NCBI RefSeq assembly: GCF_021390575.1
Contig: NZ_JAJEJQ010000002.1
Span: forward strand, 496,001 to 560,000
Direction of reading: 5' to 3'
Length of the DNA stretch: 64,000 nt
DNA from: Paraburkholderia adhaesiva
GTDB lineage: Bacteria; Pseudomonadota; Gammaproteobacteria; Burkholderiales; Burkholderiaceae
How positions within the stretch are numbered: position 1 is the stretch's first letter; every line of letters begins with the position of its first letter. The translations under genes were made by a program, and so were the position numbers. Under the pieces are notes generated by a model, which worked only from the letters and a program-made list of their open reading frames with translations, ran no database searches and was not told the DNA's origin. Shown piece after piece: positions 44,806-54,600 of the stretch.

Positions 44806-45632
44806 TTGACTGTACGCATGCGCTGCCGGTTTCGCGACAGACGCGACTGGTTGGCATCGCGAGATCGAGCGCATATTACCGGGCGCAGCCGGTCAGCGAG
44901 GTCGATCAGTTGCTGATGCGGCGAATCGACGAACTGCACATGGAGTTCCCATTTGCAGGGGCGCGGATGCTGGCGCGCCTGTTGCGCCGGGAAGGCCATG
45001 AGGTGGGTCGCCGTCGCGTACGCACGCTGATGAAGCGCATGGGCGTCGAGGCGCTGTACTGCAAGCCGAACACGAGCCGCCGCAACGCGCAGCACAAGAT
45101 CTGGCCGTACCTGCTGCGCGGCATGAAGATCGAGCGTGCCAATCAGGTGTTCGCCCTCGACACGACGTACATTCCGATGGCGCGCGGCTTCGTGTACCTG
45201 ACGGCAGTGGTGGACTGGGCGAGCCGCAAGATTCTCGCGTACCGGGTCGCCATCACGCTGGAAGCCACGCACGCCGTCGAGGCGCTGGAAGAGGCGTTCG
45301 CCCGCTACGGACTGCCCGACATCGTGAACACCGATCAGGGTAGCCAGTTCACGGCGGGCGCGTTCACCGAGGCGGTGCTGAGCCGGGGCGTGCGGCTGTC
45401 GATGGACGGCAAAGGGGCCTGGCGCGACAACGTGTTCGTCGAACGGGTGTGGCGCAGCATCAAGTACGAAGAGGTCTACCTGAAAGCGTACGAGTCGGTC
45501 AGCCATGCCCGGCGCTCCATCGGCGAATACGTCGAGCTGTACAACCGGAAACGGCCCCATTCGAGCCTGGCGGATCAGACCCCGGATGAGGCATACTTCG
45601 CGACGCTGCCTGCGATCAAATCGGCAGCATGA
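44802..45632 (+). CDS. IS3-family transposase OrfB (DDE integrase domain)
   Basis: A 276-residue OrfB from the overlapping ATG ([16 protein letters not shown]). It has an HTH_21-type segment ([18 protein letters not shown]) and a DDE integrase core. The Asp in ALDTTYIPM, the Asp in [10 protein letters not shown] and the Glu in [13 protein letters not shown] are all present. No stop or frameshift interrupts it, so the transposase is potentially active, made alone or as the OrfAB fusion by -1 frameshifting. Confidence 0.94.
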   Translation: MIDCTHALPVSRQTRLVGIARSSAYYRAQPVSEVDQLLMRRIDELHMEFPFAGARMLARLLRREGHEVGRRRVRTLMKRMGVEALYCKPNTSRRNAQHKIWPYLLRGMKIERANQVFALDTTYIPMARGFVYLTAVVDWASRKILAYRVAITLEATHAVEALEEAFARYGLPDIVNTDQGSQFTAGAFTEAVLSRGVRLSMDGKGAWRDNVFVERVWRSIKYEEVYLKAYESVSHARRSIGEYVELYNRKRPHSSLADQTPDEAYFATLPAIKSAA

Positions 45633-45696
45633 TTGCCTCGGACGTTCCACTTAAAAATCTCAGATGACTGTCCGAACGAGTGAGGCCACCTCTTCA

Positions 45697-46699
45697 GTCC
45701 GGGATAAACGGCAAACGCGCGAAAGCGTCGAAGCCTGGACGAGGTGAGCCGGGTTGTGTGTGCGGACTTTCCTTCGGCATAAAAATCGGGGTGCTTAGTG
45801 ATGGGCTGTCAGGAAGTCAGGCCTGGCTTGCCCGACGCACGACCACTCAGTTCTGCAAGTCCCGCTTCGCGAAAAGCAGGGACGCCGATTGCTTTTCCGT
45901 CGAACTCGATGGATGAGTAAAGCAGCGGCATCGGTCCCGCTATTTCGTGTGCGCTCACGCGTGGTCTATTCGGCTTCCCGCGCTTTCTCTCCTCAATTTA
46001 CAGTTCCTTCTGTATAGATTGCGCTTTCGATACGCCCGCGTTCGAATTCGCCTGAATCACCAGCTTTCCGGCCTGACCGATCACGCACAAGGCGGACCGG
46101 CGGTCAGTCCGAATTTGCAAATGCGCCTCGCTGCGCTTTTGAGTCCAGGCATCGTCGTTTCCTGAGTGTTGTGCTGTACGTCGTATTCGTTTGGGCGCAA
46201 TGCAAACGAAGGCGCGTACGTGTACGGTATGGAAGCCAGAGTGATGCCGGGTGAAGCCTTCACGGAGAATTTAAATTTTGATGCAATCGGGCCACTCGAC
46301 ATTCCGGATTCGCGTCAAATCTTGAACCGTAGCGCCTGGTTGCTTCCGTTTTGCCCGCTTCAAAACTTGATTCGTGGAAACCCGGGGATGCCGAACATCC
46401 AGTTCAGCGACTGAATTCAAAACACGCCAAAACACGCTTTCTACCAGCGTGGCGTCGTTGAACGATGGATTACGTTCACCCGAAAATTCGATCGAGCCGC
46501 AGACATTTTTGTCTTGAGTCGGTCGTGTTACCAGAAAAGACATCAATTCAGTGCAGTTTATTTGCACGTGTCGTGGATTTGACGCCATAATCTCGGGAAA
46601 TCGCCGGCGTCGATCATTCGTGCTGTACTGAACGTCGGTTTTGGTGGGGTATTTAGAGGCGTTCGCCTGGTTGTGCAATTCTGACAGTGGGAGGAATAA
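45697..46699. other. Gene-free stretch of about 1 kb between the IS and the H-NS gene
   Basis: No frame here has family resemblance. Base composition is mixed, with AT-rich parts near 45990-46020, 46260-46330 and 46550-46650. It may hold decayed genes. On the minus strand near 46000-46100 a short frame reads GKLVIQANSNAGVSKAQS, which looks protein-like but has no context. Confidence 0.55.
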
Positions 46700-47284
46700 A
46701 TGGTTACGTTGGATGCGATCAAGGTAAAGATAGCAAAACTGGAAAAGCAGGCTTTGGCGATCGCCGAGAAGCAGTCTGCGGTCGGGCTTGAAAAAATTCG
46801 TGGGTTGATGCACAAACACGGATTGAATGTTGCAGATATTGAAAGTTTTGTCGGGAAAAAGCGTGGCCGGAAGCCTTCGGCGAAAACGGCAAATGGCGCT
46901 GCGAAATCCGCGCGCGGCGCAACAAAGTCAGTTGCACCCAAATATGTCGATCCGAAATCGGGCGCGACGTGGAGTGGTCGCGGCAGGGCGCCGGCGTGGA
47001 TCAAGGACGTAAAGGATCGCTCGCGATTCCTGATCGACGCGGGCGCAGGTCAAAAGGCAGCCGGTACGAAAGCGGCGGCGAAAAAGGCTCCTGCAAAACG
47101 CGCGGCAGTAAAGAAGGTTGGCCGTAAGGCGGTGGTCGCGAAGAAGGCCTCGGCTCAGGGCCGCGCGGCGGCACGCAAGAAGGCTGCACCTGCGAAGAAA
47201 AGTGCGACTGGCCGTAAAGTTGCAGCGAGAAAGGGTGCAGGCGCTGCGGTGAATGCCGCGACGCCCGCGGCAGAGTCGCGATAA
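46700..47284 (+). CDS. H-NS-family protein with histone-H1-like tail
   Basis: A 194-residue nucleoid protein. Residues 1-50 are the H-NS oligomerisation helix (IKVKIAKLEKQALAIAEKQS). Residues about 78-115 are the H-NS DNA-binding domain with its SGRGRAPAWI minor-groove motif (preceded by DPKSGATW). The remaining 80 residues are a Lys/Ala/Pro tail of KKAPAKRAA- and ARKKAAPAKK-type repeats, like eukaryotic histone H1 or AlgP/Hc proteins. It should bind and bridge AT-rich DNA and add non-specific charge compaction. A strong GGGAGGA site precedes the ATG. Confidence 0.9.
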   Translation: MVTLDAIKVKIAKLEKQALAIAEKQSAVGLEKIRGLMHKHGLNVADIESFVGKKRGRKPSAKTANGAAKSARGATKSVAPKYVDPKSGATWSGRGRAPAWIKDVKDRSRFLIDAGAGQKAAGTKAAAKKAPAKRAAVKKVGRKAVVAKKASAQGRAAARKKAAPAKKSATGRKVAARKGAGAAVNAATPAAESR

Positions 47285-47838
47285 GCGAGGCGATTTCGAC
47301 TGGCGAGACGCCCGAATATCCGGATTCGGAGCGTCTGCCGCGACGATTATGTGAGGCCGTTCAGGCCGAATGTGAGACGTCGTTAATCGAGTATCTGGAC
47401 GCTTGCGCCGATCGCGTCGCGAGCGTCCATTCCCTGAGTCTGTTCACTCCACCTTCGAGGCGTTCACGCGGGTCATGCGTGAGTATGCCCTCGCATTCAA
47501 TCGCATCATTCGACGATGTCGCGCGCGGTTTCCCCGTAAAACGTCTCATACAACTCACGCGTTTCGCGTCCGCTCACTCACGTGTGTGCCGATCGCCGGA
47601 AATTGGGCGGTCGAGAATGATGCTTCGTTGTGGACCGGTTGCGCGTCTTTCTATTCCGTGCGGAACTACCAGGTTCTGGCTCCGGGAAATCAATTTATCG
47701 TGAACGCGTGGGCGGTAACGCCGATCGACAAGTCGTCATGGTCGATTTCGGGGCTATTCGATGTGTCGGCTGCTGACCACGCCGGTTGTTGAGGATGTCA
47801 ATTTAACCGGTCCAATCGTTCCCTCGCACTGCGAGCCT
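47285..47838. other. Intergenic stretch, about 550 bp, no confident gene
   Basis: A plus-strand frame (47403-47792) has a stretch NWAVENDASLWTGCASFYSV that looks protein-like but lacks a domain, ribosome site or neighbour support. It could be a gene relic. No terminator with a U-run was identified for the H-NS gene or for exbD. Confidence 0.45.
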
Positions 47839-48267
47839 TCACTGGCGGCTCTGCGGATCGGTCAAGAATCCGAGCTGTGTGATGCCTGCTTCGTGCGCCC
47901 GAGCCATCACGTCCGCGACGCGCTCATAGCGTACGCTTCGGTCCGCGTGCAGGCGCAGCTCGGGCTGCGGCTTCGCAGCCGCTGCGGCAAGCAGCTTCGC
48001 GGCAAGCGCGTCCTCGCTGACGTGCTCGCCGTTCCAGAGCAGCGACCCGTCGGCGGCCACGCCCACATCTACGTGTTGCGCGGCTGTCGACACCGGCTGG
48101 CTCGCAACATGGGGCAGATCGATTTTCAGCGCGTGCTGCATCGCGGGGATCGTCACCATGAACACGATCAGCAGCACAAGCATGACGTCGACGAGCGGCG
48201 TCATGTTGATTTCGTTCATCAGGGCGTCGTCGCTTGTATCGTCACCGAAAGGGCCGGTCATTGCCAT
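47839..48267 (-). CDS. exbD: Biopolymer transport protein ExbD
   Basis: A 142-residue ExbD/TolR protein. It has a short cytoplasmic N-terminus, a single membrane helix with the proton-site aspartate (NMTPLVDVMLVLLIVFMV, Asp about 27), and a periplasmic domain ending ADVMARAHEAGITQLGFLTD. With ExbB it forms the proton-driven motor that energises TonB. The start overlaps the exbB stop by 10 bp. It is the last gene of the receptor-tonB-exbB-exbD set. Confidence 0.93.
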   Translation of the reverse strand: MAMTGPFGDDTSDDALMNEINMTPLVDVMLVLLIVFMVTIPAMQHALKIDLPHVASQPVSTAAQHVDVGVAADGSLLWNGEHVSEDALAAKLLAAAAAKPQPELRLHADRSVRYERVADVMARAHEAGITQLGFLTDPQSRQ

Positions 48268-49013
48268 TCGACTGCTCCTTCACCTGTAGTGCCGTTTTGT
48301 CGACCGAGCGTCACGACCGGGCTGCGCGAGGCCGGCTGCGCGCCCGCCACCAGGTACGCGTGCAAATCGTGCGCAAAGCGATTGAGCTTGCGCACCAAAG
48401 CCCGGTTTGTGCGCGTGAGTGCGTTGTATCCGAGCACTGCGGGGATCGCCACGAAAAGGCCGAACGCGGTCATGATCAGCGCTTCGCCGACGGGGCCGGC
48501 CACGTGGTCGAGCGAGGCCTGTCCGCTTTCACCGATTGTGATGAGCGCGTGATAGATACCCCAGACGGTACCGAAGAGGCCGACGAATGGCGCGGTACTG
48601 CCGATCGAAGCGAGCATTGCGAGGCCACCTTGCATGTGCGCGATGCACTCATCGAGCGTGTCTTTCAGGCAGCGCGTGATCCACTCTGAAACGCCGATAC
48701 GCTCGCTTAACTGGGCGTGTGTATCGCGATGATGGGCTGCTGCTTCGCGACCGGAGAGCGCAAGGGCAAGCAACGGATTTTGCTCGGGCGATTTCTTCGC
48801 TTCAACGAGGCCCTGCACGCCGGCCTCGAACGAGCCCGCTTGCCAGAATGGCGCGGCGGCGCGATCGACGAGGTGTGTGAGTTGCGCGATCCGCCAGAGC
48901 TTGACGACGATTACCACCCACGAGAGCACGGACATGGCGAACAGCACAATGAGGATGGCGCGCGTGATGGTGTCGCCCTGTTCCCAGACGTTTGCAAGAC
49001 CGTAATGCTGCAT
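48258..49013 (-). CDS. exbB: Biopolymer transport protein ExbB
   Basis: A 251-residue MotA/TolQ/ExbB proton-channel protein. It has three membrane helices: near residues 15-38 (ITRAILIVLFAMSVLSWVVI), near 128-150 (LAMLASIGSTAPFVGLFGTV, with the TAPFVGLFGTVWGI signature), and near 175-200. The ATG at 49013 gives the usual length; the longer open frame upstream runs in a shadow frame of tonB. It pairs with ExbD to use proton motive force for TonB. The gene starts 49 bp after tonB. Confidence 0.94.
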   Translation of the reverse strand: MQHYGLANVWEQGDTITRAILIVLFAMSVLSWVVIVVKLWRIAQLTHLVDRAAAPFWQAGSFEAGVQGLVEAKKSPEQNPLLALALSGREAAAHHRDTHAQLSERIGVSEWITRCLKDTLDECIAHMQGGLAMLASIGSTAPFVGLFGTVWGIYHALITIGESGQASLDHVAGPVGEALIMTAFGLFVAIPAVLGYNALTRTNRALVRKLNRFAHDLHAYLVAGAQPASRSPVVTLGRQNGTTGEGAVEWQ

Positions 49014-49062
49014 TTCGCGTTCTCCATGACCGCACGTGCGGTCGATTCGTTCAATCATCCAG

Positions 49063-49794
49063 TCAGTTAACGAGCCCGAACACGAACGGCTGCTCGAACA
49101 CCACCCGCACCGGCACGCCCGAGTCGAGCGAGGGGCGGCACGTGCCGTTTCGCAGCGCATCGAGTGCAGCGTTATCGAGGCGCGCGTACCCGCTGCTTCG
49201 CACGATCTGGGCACTTTCGATGCGGCCGTCCACGTCGACGACGAAACGCACGATCGCCGTGCCCGCCTCGCCGCGTCTTTGCGCGGCGTCGGGATAGTCG
49301 GGTTGCGCGATGTTGCAATCGACGTGCGAGACGGGCTTCGGCGCACGCATCGTCTGCGGCGGTGCGGCGGGCGTGGGCGTTGGCTGCGCAGCGACTGGTG
49401 CAACGGTTGTCGGCGTACCGGCGAGCGGGGGCGAAGAAAGCGTTGGCGCGACTGCCTCTTCGTGACGCGTGAGCGTACTCGGCCGCTGCGCGGCTTGTGG
49501 CGGCGCGGCGATTTTCTTGCTTGTGTCGGGTATTTCACGCGGTTGAGGCGGTGTGTGCGCCGGCGTCGGCACCGCGGTGCGCGGCGGTGCCGTTAGCGCA
49601 GGCGAAGTTGGCGTGCTCAACAGACGCGCTACGATCGTACGCGGTATCTCGCGCGGCTCGACGCGCGCCCGTCCCTCGCGTATCAGCCACAGCGCGAGCG
49701 CTGCGTGCAGTGCGAGTACAGCGGCGAGCGCTACGGCGACTTCGCGCGTGGCGCGAATCCGTGCATCGTCTCGAGCGGGTTCAGCGGTGGCCAT
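49063..49794 (-). CDS. tonB: TonB energy-transducing protein
   Basis: A 243-residue TonB. Its parts are a membrane anchor (about 20-42), a Pro-rich periplasm-spanning stretch (about 50-155) and a C-terminal domain (about 160-243) with YPDAAQRRGEAGTAIVRFVV, then SSGYARLDNAALDALR. It couples the ExbBD motor to outer-membrane receptors. It lies between the receptor gene and exbB, suggesting dedicated energisation of that receptor. Confidence 0.92.
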   Translation of the reverse strand: MATAEPARDDARIRATREVAVALAAVLALHAALALWLIREGRARVEPREIPRTIVARLLSTPTSPALTAPPRTAVPTPAHTPPQPREIPDTSKKIAAPPQAAQRPSTLTRHEEAVAPTLSSPPLAGTPTTVAPVAAQPTPTPAAPPQTMRAPKPVSHVDCNIAQPDYPDAAQRRGEAGTAIVRFVVDVDGRIESAQIVRSSGYARLDNAALDALRNGTCRPSLDSGVPVRVVFEQPFVFGLVN

Positions 49795-50045
49795 CGCTTG
49801 CGTCGCGAACGTTGAGGCGGCGCGTGCCGCCTGGAATCGATCCGTTTCCCGGCGATTTTCCTCCGCGCGGCCCCGCCTTGCACGCCCGAAGGTCCTGGTT
49901 GCGCGTATCGCCGATGTTTTTTCGGCTGCCGTGTATTCCGAGGCTGCTTCGCAACGGGCGCGATCGGTTCGCGCCGGGCGATTGGCGCGACGCTGGCGCA
50001 GCAGGCACGATGCGTATCGCCCACACGCATCTTCTCATCAGGGCG

Positions 50046-52361
50046 TCAGTTCCACGCATAGCGCAGTCCGACCCACGCGCCGCGCGGCGCTCCCACACCG
50101 ACGAACTGTTCGTTCACGGGATTCGTAGCGTCGAACGTGTGGCCCGGCCCGTTGAAGAAGTTTTCGCCGAGTACGCCGAAGCTCGCATATTGCCTGTCGA
50201 GCAGGTTGGTTACTGTCGCGAAGATCAGCAGTTGCTTCGTCACGTTCCAGGTGGCGTCGAGGTCAATCAGAAAGTAGCTTCCGATCGTGCCGTTCACGTC
50301 CTGATTGTTCTCGTCACCGCGCGCGAAGATGCTGCCGCGCCACGTGAGATTCGCGCCGAAATTGACCCGCGAAACCGGCGTGTAATCGAAGCGCACTTTC
50401 ACCGTGTTCGCGGGAATGCCCGGAATGCGGTCGCCAGGATGCACGACGATATTGCCATTCGCGTCGGCGCTCGAGTTGCTCGGGCTGCTCGAGACGAAGG
50501 TCGATTGATAGGTTGCGTCGACATAGCTGTAGTTCGCGCCGATGCCGACCGGCCCGAATTTTGTGTGCGTGCCGACTTCGAAGCCCTGGCGGCGTGTTTT
50601 GCCGACGTTCTGGAAGAAGCCCTGACTGCTTGCACCGGCGCTGATGAACTGGATGTCGTCGGAGAGCATGGTGCGCCAGGCCGCCGCGTTCCAGGTTGTC
50701 GCCGGGCCGATTCGACCGCGCGCGCCGATTTCGAACGTTTTCGCGATCACAGGCTTGAGATCCGGATCCGCGAGAAAGTCGTTCGGCAGCGAGCAGGGCG
50801 CGTTCGGGTCGGCGCAGGCGAGCTCGATTACGGTCGGTGAGCGCATGCCCTCGTTGTAGCTCGCGTAGGCCGTGAAAGCGGGTGTGGGGTTCCAGTTCAG
50901 GCCCACTGCCGGATTGAAGCGCGAGAACGTGTGACGTCCGTCGAGTGCGGGCTGCTGCCCTGATTCATCGCCGATGTCGGCACGCGCCCAATCGTAGCGA
51001 CCCGAGACCGTCGCGGATAACTGCTGAGTGAACGAGAGCGTATCGCTGAAATAAAGCCCGTAATTTGCGCTGTGTGTATTGGCGTCGGTCTGGACCTGGA
51101 AATCGCCGACGCCGACCGTCGCGCGCGTCGGCGTAAAGAACGCGTCCTGCTGCGATTGAAGGAATCGCGAATTCGCGAGATCCGCGCTTGCGCCGAGCAC
51201 GAACTGGTTCTTCATGCCGAGCAGCTTGCCGAGCAGCGTTAGCTGCAGGCTTGCGCCGTAGCTGTCAGTCGTGATGTCCGATTGCGCGTTGGAACCGGGA
51301 AACGAAGCAGGGTTCGCCGGATCGAAGTCGCTGTTGGTATTGCTGCTGATATTCGTGTTGTCGTAGTGGCGGTAATACACATTGCCGCTAAGCTCGACGT
51401 TGTCGCTGAAGTAGTGGTCGCCCGAAAGCGTCACCCAGGCGACGCTGTTTTTGTTCTGATCCGGGAACGTGTAGGCTTGCCGCGGGTTGTCGAGGAACGA
51501 GCGGGGGATCGTCTGCGAACCCTGCAGGGTGTTGTCCGCACCGCCCGAGGAGAGCGACAGTGTTGTATCGGCGTCGGTGTAGCGCAGCTTTCCGAAGCCC
51601 TGGCGCACCCTGCTCGAGTTGTGGTCGGCCCAGCCGTCATCGTTGGCAACGTTGCCGGTTACGTAGTAGTCGAGGTTCGAGCCGATCGTGCCGCCCTGTT
51701 CGAGCTGCGCGGTCTTGCGCCCCCATGAGCCGCCGCTCACCTCGGCGTTGCCACCGGGGTGGTCGCGGCCGTTTTTGGTCGTGATCGCGAGCGCACCGCC
51801 GAGTGTATTGAGGCCATAGGTCGGGTTCGAGCCTGGAATCAGCTGGATCGTGTCGATGGCCTGCTGTGGAATCAGGTCCCAGTTGACCACGTCGCCGAAA
51901 GGCTCATTCACACGCACGCCGTCGAGAAACACCGAAAGCCCCTGCGGCGTGCCGAGCAGCGGTGAAGCCGTAAAGCCGCGATAGTTCACGTCGGTCTGAT
52001 AGGGATTCCCCTGAGCCTCATTGATATCGACGCTCAGCAGGTTCTTCTCGAAGTAGTCGCTAAGCGTGGGGCGGTGCTGCTGCGCGAGGTCGCTGGCGTG
52101 TACGGTTTGCACGTTCGCTGGAACCTGCGTGAGCGGCGTGCCGATACCGAGAAGCGGAGTTGTGCCGATCACGACGATAGGTGCGAGCTGCGTGGCCGGG
52201 CTGGAGGCGGGCGCGGTGGCCGTGTCCGCAGGCGGTGCAGACTGTGCAGTCTCCGCCCGGACGGCGAGCGGCATGCCTGCGATCGCGGAGCTGAAGCATA
52301 GGACGAGGCGGGCGCAACGACTGATGCGCGGCGAGGGGCGAGAGGTTCCGGCGATATACAT
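50046..52361 (-). CDS. TonB-dependent outer-membrane receptor
   Basis: A 771-residue receptor from the ATG at 52361 (ten codons more if 52391 is used). It has a signal peptide ending near VRAETAQ and a TonB-box-like APIVVIGTTP stretch. A plug domain follows (LSVFLDGVRVNEPFGDVVNW, then GLNTLGGALAITTKNG). The 22-strand barrel ends in the aromatic AWVGLRYAWN signature. The substrate is not evident. The plug resembles Fe-transport and other organic-ligand receptors (CirA/FecA-like proteins of Burkholderia). No Fur box or cobalamin riboswitch was recognised upstream. It heads the tonB-exbB-exbD set; a 251-bp gap separates it from tonB. Confidence 0.92.
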   Translation of the reverse strand: MYIAGTSRPSPRISRCARLVLCFSSAIAGMPLAVRAETAQSAPPADTATAPASSPATQLAPIVVIGTTPLLGIGTPLTQVPANVQTVHASDLAQQHRPTLSDYFEKNLLSVDINEAQGNPYQTDVNYRGFTASPLLGTPQGLSVFLDGVRVNEPFGDVVNWDLIPQQAIDTIQLIPGSNPTYGLNTLGGALAITTKNGRDHPGGNAEVSGGSWGRKTAQLEQGGTIGSNLDYYVTGNVANDDGWADHNSSRVRQGFGKLRYTDADTTLSLSSGGADNTLQGSQTIPRSFLDNPRQAYTFPDQNKNSVAWVTLSGDHYFSDNVELSGNVYYRHYDNTNISSNTNSDFDPANPASFPGSNAQSDITTDSYGASLQLTLLGKLLGMKNQFVLGASADLANSRFLQSQQDAFFTPTRATVGVGDFQVQTDANTHSANYGLYFSDTLSFTQQLSATVSGRYDWARADIGDESGQQPALDGRHTFSRFNPAVGLNWNPTPAFTAYASYNEGMRSPTVIELACADPNAPCSLPNDFLADPDLKPVIAKTFEIGARGRIGPATTWNAAAWRTMLSDDIQFISAGASSQGFFQNVGKTRRQGFEVGTHTKFGPVGIGANYSYVDATYQSTFVSSSPSNSSADANGNIVVHPGDRIPGIPANTVKVRFDYTPVSRVNFGANLTWRGSIFARGDENNQDVNGTIGSYFLIDLDATWNVTKQLLIFATVTNLLDRQYASFGVLGENFFNGPGHTFDATNPVNEQFVGVGAPRGAWVGLRYAWN

Positions 52362-53256
52362 TCTTTTTGTGCCTGGCGGACTCGGGAGCATGTTTTTGTC
52401 GGCGTCACCCGCAGACGCGATGGGTCTGCCGGAGCGTTACACAGACAATGCTGCTTGTCTCCTGGAGGATTTACTGAAGTAAGTGGAACCGCATCTGAAG
52501 TGCATGCTGAATTGCTGGAATGTGCGCTTCATTTTGGGTGAGGACGCGTCAATTCTTTCTGCTTACACGGAGCTTGCTCGAGATTGTTAACAAACGACAT
52601 CCGATCAAAAGAAGCCGTGTTTTCGTATGTCTGATAGCGTCTGCATTTATCCAGGAGCATGAACAGGCGAAATTCCGGAAGCTACGGCCTATGGTTCAAG
52701 CGCTAGTTGGGACGGACGGGGATGTCGCAATGTTAATAAACGAATACCGCGGTTGCCGCGCCCCGGTATGTCTCATTGGGGCGACTTCAATGTTGACAGC
52801 TTTAATGAAGTTGCCCTAGCCTTGCACTGGAATTAAACGGATATGCGAGGCTGGCTTTAGGAATGATTAAAGCGGAACGTTGATATTAGATTCGTATTCC
52901 TTATTTAATTATCCGTCAAATCCACAACACGATCGAGCCTGCCACGCGACACTATATGCACCTCGATGTGACGAATAACCCGGGCCCGTGTGTGTTTTTT
53001 TTGCGGTATGGCGGGTTACGTGTGCGATGGCTGCCACTCGGATTCGTCGTGTTCACGAAGCCACCTGGCACGGCGCCCACGAGGAATCCGCTCGTCGTCC
53101 AATCGCGGGTCGCGACCTGTGTCGGTGTGATGCACAACTTTTGAGTCGGGGCTGGTCAGACGGTCTGAAATAGTTGGACGTTATTTGCCGACGCTGCGGC
53201 ACTGAAAAATTCTAGAGCCGTAACGATAACCACAACCAAAACGGAAAAGATCACCG
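52362..53256. other. AT-rich divergent intergenic stretch, about 895 bp
   Basis: From about 52520 to 52950 the DNA is markedly AT-rich for this genome. No protein-like frame, riboswitch or tRNA was seen. It contains the promoters of the receptor gene and the porin gene. The short frames there are not convincing. Confidence 0.55.
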
Positions 53257-54312
53257 ATGATCGGCAAATGGCAGCACAGACGGCGCTGTTTACGACGGGT
53301 GCGGGGTTTTGTCGCGCTGGGTGCGTTACTCGTTGTGACGCCGTGCGCCTGGGCGCAGGCTTCGGTGACGCTATACGGCGTGATCGACACAAGTGTCGAG
53401 ATTACGAATCCGGGCGGCGGGTGGGTGACGCGAATGGATTCGGGCGCGTATCGCGGGTCGCGGTTCGGCATGCGGGGAAGCGAACCGATCGGCGACGGAA
53501 CGAGCATCCTGTTCGCGCTCGAGAACGGCTTCAACTCGGCCAATGGCGCGTTATCGACGGCGGGCACGCTGTTCAATCGCCAGGCCTGGATCGGTGCGGG
53601 CGGCCCATGGGGCGAGGTGCGGGTGGGGCAGCAATACTCGCCGATCTATATCCCGTTTAAAGGCGAGATCGATGCGTTTGGCGCTGGGACGATCGCGTCG
53701 GGGCTGAACAATTTTTCGAAAATCACGCCCTATGTTAGCAACGCGGTCACGTATCTGCTGCCTCATATCGCAGGACTGGATGCGACCGTGATGATGGCGC
53801 TGCGTGCGCCGTCCGACAACAATGGCAATGGACTTGCGGGCAACTTCGAGACCGTTTCGTATCGATACGGGCCGCTGCGGATTGCGTACGCGCATCAGCA
53901 GACACACGGGAGCGGCGCGCTACGCGCGAACATGGGCGGCGTGACGTATGAAATCCAGAAAACAACATTGTTTGCGGACTGGTTCAATGGCGCGGGAAGC
54001 GGTGCATCCGCATTTCACAACGACGGGATTGCCGTATCGTTGCGCTACGCATTCACGGTGCAGTGGAACGCTTCGCTAGGCTACGCATACGTGCGCGACC
54101 TCTCGGGAAAAGATAACGACGCCGACCAGTTCAGTGCGATGTGCGAGTACAACTTCTCGAAGACTTTGCTGTTCTACGCGAGCGCGGGTTGGCTGCGCAA
54201 CCGTAACGACGCGACGTTCACGCTGCGCGGTGTGAATGTGGTGGGCCTGCCGCCGACCTGGCCTGGCGCGCCGGTGCGTGGTGTGCAGCTCGGCATGATC
54301 GATCGTTTCTAG
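53257..54312 (+). CDS. Gram-negative porin (Burkholderia OmpC-like)
   Basis: A 351-residue trimeric-porin type protein with a signal peptide (through PCAWAQ). The mature start ASVTLYGVIDTSVEI is diagnostic of Burkholderiales porins, followed by SRFGMRGSEPIGDGTSILFALENGF. The C-terminus ends in F (GVQLGMIDRF), as needed for outer-membrane assembly. It forms a passive diffusion channel. The length is a little under the common 370-390. A PQQ-type propeller protein follows downstream in the same direction, 288 bp later. Confidence 0.93.
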   Translation: MIGKWQHRRRCLRRVRGFVALGALLVVTPCAWAQASVTLYGVIDTSVEITNPGGGWVTRMDSGAYRGSRFGMRGSEPIGDGTSILFALENGFNSANGALSTAGTLFNRQAWIGAGGPWGEVRVGQQYSPIYIPFKGEIDAFGAGTIASGLNNFSKITPYVSNAVTYLLPHIAGLDATVMMALRAPSDNNGNGLAGNFETVSYRYGPLRIAYAHQQTHGSGALRANMGGVTYEIQKTTLFADWFNGAGSGASAFHNDGIAVSLRYAFTVQWNASLGYAYVRDLSGKDNDADQFSAMCEYNFSKTLLFYASAGWLRNRNDATFTLRGVNVVGLPPTWPGAPVRGVQLGMIDRF

Positions 54313-54600
54313 GCCGTGGCGTTGGAACGTTCGCGGGAGTGACGGGAGTCGGCGGCAGGGTACGTAAATTGTGCCTTTGGTAACCAGCGCTACATCGCCT
54401 GGCCTTTCTTGTAATTCAAATGAGTGATCCCTATGCTTTTTTATGGGGATCCGGTTCCTCGCCTGTTTATTCCCGATGTTTGTCGTGAATCTCCACGACT
54501 AGCCTCCACCAGTTATCAAACGACTCCGCCGGGCGGGGCTCTTCTTCAGACGGCCACTTTTTTTCCGGTCGTGCGGTTGACCTTCTTCTGGAGAGGGAAA

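Larger units (their letters stand above)
44407..45696 (+). mobile_element. IS3-family insertion sequence, about 1.29 kb
   Basis: A complete-looking IS3-family element with orfA and orfB. The terminal inverted repeats match in two blocks: AAGAGGTGGCC and TTCGGACAGTC at the left end (about 44407-44437) pair with GACTGTCCGAA and GGCCACCTCTTCA at the right (45666-45696). The right end finishes in CA as is usual. No 3-bp target duplication is evident (flanks att and gtc), which suggests an old insertion or a rearranged flank. Confidence 0.85.

Noticed and set aside
46081..46302. Minus-strand frame and an adjacent short stretch GKLVIQANSNAGVSKAQS
   Set aside because: Looks partly protein-like, but no start, ribosome site or family could be assigned. 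It may be a decayed gene.
47403..47792. 129-codon plus-strand frame with NWAVENDASLWTGCASF
   Set aside because: Has some protein-like character but no ribosome site or recognisable domain. Kept only as a note on the intergenic stretch.
52392..52500. Possible cobalamin riboswitch upstream of the TonB-dependent receptor
   Set aside because: The leader has GC-rich pairing around gcgtctgcgggtgacgccg, but the conserved B12-box (GCCACTG) and core sequences are absent.
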